8,722 nt of DNA from Pseudomonadota bacterium (GTDB lineage Bacteria; Pseudomonadota; Gammaproteobacteria; Enterobacterales; Enterobacteriaceae), in the NCBI GenBank assembly GCA_023454395.1, contig JAEYFY010000096.1, positions 1 to 8,722 of the forward strand, given 5' to 3'. Both the position numbers and the translations under genes were made by a program. The stretch's first letter is position 1; each line of letters opens with the position of its first letter. Under the pieces are notes generated by a model that worked only from the letters and a program-made list of their open reading frames with translations, made no database searches and had not been told where the DNA came from. Positions 5,269 through 8,722 of the stretch are shown one piece after another.

Positions 5269-5619
5269 ATGAGTACGGTTGAATTGCTTAAGCATATTTA
5301 TGACATAAATTTATCGTATTTGCTTTTAGCGCAAAGGTTAATTAACCAAGAAAAGGCTTCCGCAATGTTTCGGCTTGGGATTAGTGACGCAATGGCGGAT
5401 GCGCTAGCAGAGCTTACATTGCCTCAATTGGTTAAGTTGGCTGAAACAAACCAACTAATCTGTAATTTCCGGTTTGAAGACAGCGAAACAATAGAACAAC
5501 TCACTAAAGAATCTAGAGTGGATGATTTACAACAAATTCATACTGGCATTCTTCTTTCTTCTAACTTGTTTCGTCAGTTATCGGAACAAGACACTAATGC
5601 GACAAAGAAACGGGCATAA
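5269..5619 (+). CDS. flhD: FlhD, flagellar master regulator subunit
   Basis: The 116-residue protein aligns over its whole length with E. coli Flh[21 protein letters not shown], then [19 protein letters not shown] and the C-terminal KKRA. FlhD forms a hetero-hexamer with FlhC (FlhD4C2) that activates class 2 flagellar promoters with sigma70; FlhD mainly aids DNA specificity and stability while FlhC provides most DNA contacts. It is all alpha-helical; Cys65, the residue of the intersubunit disulfide in E. coli FlhD, is conserved. ATG 5269 is the only reasonable start and gives the expected N-terminus. Its ribosome site is weak (GGGA near 5256-5259; AAAGAG touches the ATG), so translation may be limited or controlled. 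flhC follows after 2 nt. Confidence 0.98.
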   Translation: MSTVELLKHIYDINLSYLLLAQRLINQEKASAMFRLGISDAMADALAELTLPQLVKLAETNQLICNFRFEDSETIEQLTKESRVDDLQQIHTGILLSSNLFRQLSEQDTNATKKRA

Positions 5620-5621
5620 CA

Positions 5622-6203
5622 ATGAGTGAGAAAAGTATCGTCCGAGAAGCGAAAGATATTCGCTTAGCAATGGAATTAATCACCTTGGGTGCCCGCTTAC
5701 AAATGCTTGAAAGTGAAACTCAATTAAGTCGGGGGCGTTTAATTAAATTATACAAAGAATTAAGAGGTAGCCCCCCTCCAAAAGGAATGCTGCCATTTTC
5801 AACGGATTGGTTTATGACATGGGAACAAAATATCCATTCTTCAATGTTTTATAACGCTTATCGCTTTTTATTAAAAAATGGCGGTTGTGTTGGTGTTGAG
5901 GCTGTTGTTAAAGCTTATCGTTTATATTTAGAACAATGTCCACCTGTTAAAGATCAAGAACCTATTTTAGCACTAACAAGAGCATGGACATTAGTACGCT
6001 TTGTTGAAAGTGGCATGTTGCAACTTTCCGTTTGTACCAAATGTAATGGTTCATTTATTACACACGCACACCAGCCAGCTAGCAATTATGTTTGTAGTCT
6101 TTGCCAGCCACCTTCTCGCGCAATAAAAAAACGTAAACTTTCCGCCAATCCTGCCGATATTAACTTACAACTGTTGGATGGTCTTGAACAGTTTGCAATG
6201 TGA
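5622..6203 (+). CDS. flhC: FlhC, flagellar master regulator subunit
   Basis: The 193-residue protein matches E. coli FlhC (192 residues) throughout: [41 protein letters not shown], and a C-terminal zinc site made by Cys138, Cys141, Cys158 and Cys161 (CTKC...CSLC), the pattern that binds zinc in the FlhD4C2 structure. FlhC gives the complex its DNA binding and, with FlhD, turns on flagellar class 2 genes and, in Proteus, swarmer-cell differentiation. The ATG lies 2 nt after the flhD stop and has no strong Shine-Dalgarno of its own, so translation is probably coupled to flhD. Nothing is truncated or missing. A 134-nt gap with a hairpin separates it from motA. Confidence 0.98.
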   Translation: MSEKSIVREAKDIRLAMELITLGARLQMLESETQLSRGRLIKLYKELRGSPPPKGMLPFSTDWFMTWEQNIHSSMFYNAYRFLLKNGGCVGVEAVVKAYRLYLEQCPPVKDQEPILALTRAWTLVRFVESGMLQLSVCTKCNGSFITHAHQPASNYVCSLCQPPSRAIKKRKLSANPADINLQLLDGLEQFAM

Positions 6204-6224
6204 TTCGAGATTGAAAGTTAAATA

Positions 6225-6257
6225 TCAGGTTATAGAGTTTAGTTATCTATAACCTGA
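6225..6257 (+). other. Strong hairpin between flhC and motA without a T-tract
   Basis: TCAGGTTATAGA (6225-6236) pairs perfectly with TCTATAACCTGA (6246-6257): 12 bp with a 9-nt loop. No T-run follows (GCCGTTTCC instead), so it is not a normal intrinsic terminator. It could protect the 3' end of a processed flhDC message, partly reduce read-through into motAB, or act as a palindromic protein site. Confidence 0.6.
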
Positions 6258-6265
6258 GCCGTTTC
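6238..6265 (+). promoter_or_regulatory. Weak candidate sigma28 (FliA) promoter for motA
   Basis: TTTAGTTA (6238-6245) and GCCGTTTC (6258-6265) agree in part with the flagellar sigma28 elements TAAAGTTT and GCCGATAA, with a 12-bp spacer (11 is usual). motAB-cheAW operons are class 3, sigma28-driven, in E. coli, so such a promoter is expected in this gap. The match is poor and the elements overlap the right arm of the hairpin. Confidence 0.25.
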
Positions 6266-6337
6266 CTCTCCCCCTCCTATCTCTTGCTGCTATGTTCGCC
6301 ATTCTCTCTATAACGAAATTAGCTAAAGGGATATCGC

Positions 6338-7231
6338 GTGTTAGTACTCTTAGGATATATCGTGGTTATGAGCGCCGTCATCGGGGGATATCTTCTCGTC
6401 GGTGGTAGTTTAGGCGCCTTGTACCAGCCAGCCGAATTTATAATCATCTTTGGTGCCGGTGTCGGTGCTTTTATTGTAGGTAATAATGGTAGAGCAATTG
6501 TATCAACAATGAAGATCCTACCGAAGTTGCTTCGTAGTACAAATTACAATAAAGCGATGTACATGGATTTAATGGCACTGATGTTTCGTTTATTGTCAAA
6601 AGCACGTCAAAACGGGATGTTGGCATTAGAGAGAGATATCGAAAACCCACAACAAAGTGACATTTTTTCTCAATATCCTCGCATTATGAAAGATGCTTAT
6701 ATGCTCAGTTTTATTACTGACTATATGCGTTTGATGGTGACAGGGAATATGAATCCTTATGAAATTGAATCTCTGATGGATGAAGAGATTGCAACTTTTG
6801 AGGAAGAGAGCGAAGTCCCTGCAACAGGTTTATCAGCAATGGGGGATTCACTCCCTGCGTTTGGTATCGTTGCCGCTGTTATGGGTGTTGTTAATGCGCT
6901 AGGTGCTGCGGATAGACCAGCCGGTGAAATGGGCGTATTAATTGGACATGCAATGGTTGGTACTTTCTTAGGTATTTTATTAGCTTATGGCTTTATTTCA
7001 CCATTAGCTTCTAGACTCAGACAGCGCTCTAGTCAGCAAATGAAAATGATGGAGTGCATTAAAACAACATTGTTATCTAGCATGAACGGATATGCACCAC
7101 AGATAGCAGTTGAATTTGGACGTAAAACCCTCTTTCTGGCAGACAGACCTTCTTTTATTGAATTGGAAGAACATGTACGTCAGGTACGGACACCAATGCA
7201 GGCAAATCCTGATGCAATGAAAGAAGAGTAA
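6338..7231 (+). CDS. motA: MotA, flagellar stator proton-channel subunit
   Basis: The 297-residue protein aligns end to end with E. coli MotA (295). It is an inner-membrane protein with four membrane segments (about residues 2-21, 33-50, 170-190, 200-222) and a large cytoplasmic loop. Key residues fall at the same numbers as in E. coli: Arg90 and Glu98, which contact the rotor protein FliG, and Pro173 and Pro222, which matter for proton-driven torque. MotA and MotB form the stator that converts proton flow to rotation. The start is a GTG at 6338 with AAGGG (6326-6330) 7 nt upstream and gives the family N-terminus MLVLLGY. It is followed after 2 nt by motB. Confidence 0.98.
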   Translation: MLVLLGYIVVMSAVIGGYLLVGGSLGALYQPAEFIIIFGAGVGAFIVGNNGRAIVSTMKILPKLLRSTNYNKAMYMDLMALMFRLLSKARQNGMLALERDIENPQQSDIFSQYPRIMKDAYMLSFITDYMRLMVTGNMNPYEIESLMDEEIATFEEESEVPATGLSAMGDSLPAFGIVAAVMGVVNALGAADRPAGEMGVLIGHAMVGTFLGILLAYGFISPLASRLRQRSSQQMKMMECIKTTLLSSMNGYAPQIAVEFGRKTLFLADRPSFIELEEHVRQVRTPMQANPDAMKEE

Positions 7232-7233
7232 TT

Positions 7234-8280
7234 ATGAAGAGTAATTCACAGATCATTCGAGTTAAAAAACGAGGGAGAAAGCAACATAACGCTCACGGTG
7301 GTGCATGGAAGATAGCTTATGCTGATTTTATGACTGCAATGATGGCTTTCTTTCTTGTCATGTGGTTACTTTCAATCTCTAGTCCACAAGAATTAACTCG
7401 TGTAGCCGAATATTTTCGTACGCCATTAAAAGTCGCGATTGAAAAAGGGCGATTTAGTGGGGATGCAACCAATCCTATTCCTGGAGGAGGGCGTGATCCT
7501 GTCTATAACGAAGGTGATGTTTTGCCAAAAGGCCAGGAAGATAAACAGCTCAATGAAAAGCAACAATTTCGCCGATTAAAAGAAAATTTAGAGCAAGTTA
7601 TTTTAAACGATCCTCGGTTAAAAGATCTGAAACCTCATTTATTAATAGACATGATGGATGAAGGGTTACGAATTCAGATTATAGATAAAGAAAGTAGACC
7701 TATGTTTAGGGTCGGTAGTGCCACCGTTGAACCTTATATGAAGGATATTTTGACGGCAATAGCACCTATTTTAAATGACACGCCATACAAAATCAGTTTA
7801 TCGGGTCATACCGATGATATTCCTTATGCAAGTGGCGCTTTTAAATATAGTAACTGGGAACTATCAACGGATCGTGCGAATGCCTCTCGTCGAGAATTAA
7901 TTGGTGCAGGATTGAGTGAATGGAAAGTGTTGCGTGTTGTAGGTATGGCATCAACAGTTCATTTAGTTAAAGAGGATGGTTTTGCACCTGCTAACCGACG
8001 GATCAGTATTTTGGTCTTAACGAAGCAAGCAGAACAAAAAATTGTACAAGAAAATGAGCGGGTTGCACCGACAGTAACAGGGGCTTCAGAAATTGAACCT
8101 CTACTTTCAGGGCAAGAAACCCCACAAGAAAAAGCAGGAAACACACAGACGGGTTCGTCTGTGTCTTCTGCATCTGAGCTTCCCGAATCAAAAAAGGAAA
8201 ATGTTGAAACAGGAGTTTCTGGGGAAAGTTTGCCATCACAATCGACAAATATTACGACAAAGCAGGGAACAGCACCCTAA
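7234..8280 (+). CDS. motB: MotB, flagellar stator and peptidoglycan anchor
   Basis: The 348-residue protein has a short cytoplasmic N-terminus, one membrane segment (about residues 30-50) beginning with the proton-accepting Asp31 (E. coli Asp32) in [15 protein letters not shown], a plug/linker region with PIPGGG (about 81-86), and an OmpA-like peptidoglycan-binding domain (about 140-265) with [22 protein letters not shown] and [10 protein letters not shown]. It anchors the MotA/MotB stator to the cell wall. After the conserved domain comes a polar, low-complexity tail of about 78 residues rich in Ser, Glu, Thr and Gln, making it some 40 residues longer than E. coli MotB (308). Start ATG 7234 is 2 nt after motA, with AAGAAGAG upstream inside the motA end, so the two are probably translationally coupled. 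Confidence 0.98.
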   Translation: MKSNSQIIRVKKRGRKQHNAHGGAWKIAYADFMTAMMAFFLVMWLLSISSPQELTRVAEYFRTPLKVAIEKGRFSGDATNPIPGGGRDPVYNEGDVLPKGQEDKQLNEKQQFRRLKENLEQVILNDPRLKDLKPHLLIDMMDEGLRIQIIDKESRPMFRVGSATVEPYMKDILTAIAPILNDTPYKISLSGHTDDIPYASGAFKYSNWELSTDRANASRRELIGAGLSEWKVLRVVGMASTVHLVKEDGFAPANRRISILVLTKQAEQKIVQENERVAPTVTGASEIEPLLSGQETPQEKAGNTQTGSSVSSASELPESKKENVETGVSGESLPSQSTNITTKQGTAP

Positions 8281-8315
8281 TTTGTTAGTAATCGCGTAAA
8301 GGTGAATGAGTAACG

Positions 8316-8722
8316 ATGGATATTACTGAGTTTTATCAAACATTTTTTGATGAAGCAGATGAGTTGTTAGCTGATATGGAACAGCATTTACTGTTACTTG
8401 ATCCTGCAAATCCAGATCAAGAACAGATGAATGCGATTTTCCGTAGTGCACACTCCATAAAAGGAGGAGCTGCAACATTTGGCTTCGTTAAACTTCAACA
8501 GACCACTCATGTGCTTGAAAACTTGCTCGATAGTGCAAGACGTCATGAGATGGCGCTCACCGACGACATTATTAACCTGTTTCTGGAAGCGAAAGATATT
8601 ATGCAACAGCAATTGGATGCACATAAAAACTCACAAGAACCTGATGAGGAAACATTTAACTATATTTGTGAGAAGTTGCGTCAGCTGGCTCTCGATGTAA
8701 AAGAAGAACAATCCGCTCCTCA
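8316..8722 (+). CDS. cheA: CheA, chemotaxis histidine kinase (5' part only)
   Basis: The window ends after 135 codons. The visible part is the P1 histidine-phosphotransfer domain: MDITEFYQTFFDEADELLAD, then FRSAHSIKGGAATFGF with the phosphorylated His46 (E. coli His48), and ENLLDSARR. CheA sits with CheW on chemoreceptors, autophosphorylates and passes phosphate to CheY and CheB to steer flagellar rotation; the CheY-binding, dimerisation and kinase domains lie beyond the edge. ATG 8316 is chosen because an in-frame stop precedes it at 8307-8309; AAGGTGA (about 8299-8305) is the likely, rather distant, ribosome site. Compared with E. coli it lacks two N-terminal residues (MS-MDI). The gap after motB is 35 nt with no terminator, so it is cotranscribed with motAB. 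Confidence 0.97.
   Translation, partial: MDITEFYQTFFDEADELLADMEQHLLLLDPANPDQEQMNAIFRSAHSIKGGAATFGFVKLQQTTHVLENLLDSARRHEMALTDDIINLFLEAKDIMQQQLDAHKNSQEPDEETFNYICEKLRQLALDVKEEQSAP

Noticed and set aside
8003..8299. Open frames on both strands across the motB 3' end
   Set aside because: They arise from the low-complexity motB tail; motB itself is certain there.
8394..8700. Open frames on both strands inside cheA
   Set aside because: The cheA P1 domain with its phosphorylated histidine is unmistakable in the other frame.

Overview
The window looks like chromosomal DNA of a swarming enterobacterium of the Proteus type (Morganellaceae), most likely P. mirabilis or a close relative. The grounds are the order flhD-flhC-motA-motB-cheA, proteins that align over their whole length with the E. 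coli/Salmonella versions but are clearly diverged, AT-rich codon use, and very AT-rich spacers. This assignment comes from recognising the sequence, not from a database search.

Layout. (1) 1-440: the 3' end of a cold-shock protein gene (cspC/cspE type) with its terminator, then dsrB, a small conserved protein gene with a Fur-like site over its upstream region. (2) 444-1610: a single mgtC virulence/Mg2+-stress gene. It is preceded by a PhoP-box promoter and a leader of about 350 nt, and closed by a strong intrinsic terminator. The leader carries two short translatable ORFs. The second encodes Pro-Pro-Pro, and its proline codons overlap an 8-nt sequence exactly complementary to the mgtC Shine-Dalgarno region. 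(3) 1610-about 4950: roughly 3.3 kb with no convincing intact gene, locally down to about 14% G+C, holding one possible decayed gene fragment and several inverted repeats. (4) about 4950-5268: the flhDC control region, with a perfect-core CRP site, a sigma70 promoter and an RcsB box just downstream of the predicted start of transcription, then a structured leader of about 240 nt. (5) 5269-8722: flhD, flhC, motA, motB and the start of cheA, all on the + strand and closely spaced.

How it fits together. FlhD and FlhC form the master activator of the flagellar regulon. MotA and MotB form the proton-driven stator. CheA, cut by the window edge, is the chemotaxis histidine kinase. The large regulatory desert in front of flhDC and the CRP/Rcs sites suggest heavy environmental control of the switch to motility and swarming. 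The mgtC unit is separate and appears to answer to PhoP/PhoQ signals plus translation of its leader.

The most interesting item is the mgtC leader. It shows a specific, testable way in which ribosome stalling at a proline run could expose the mgtC ribosome binding site.
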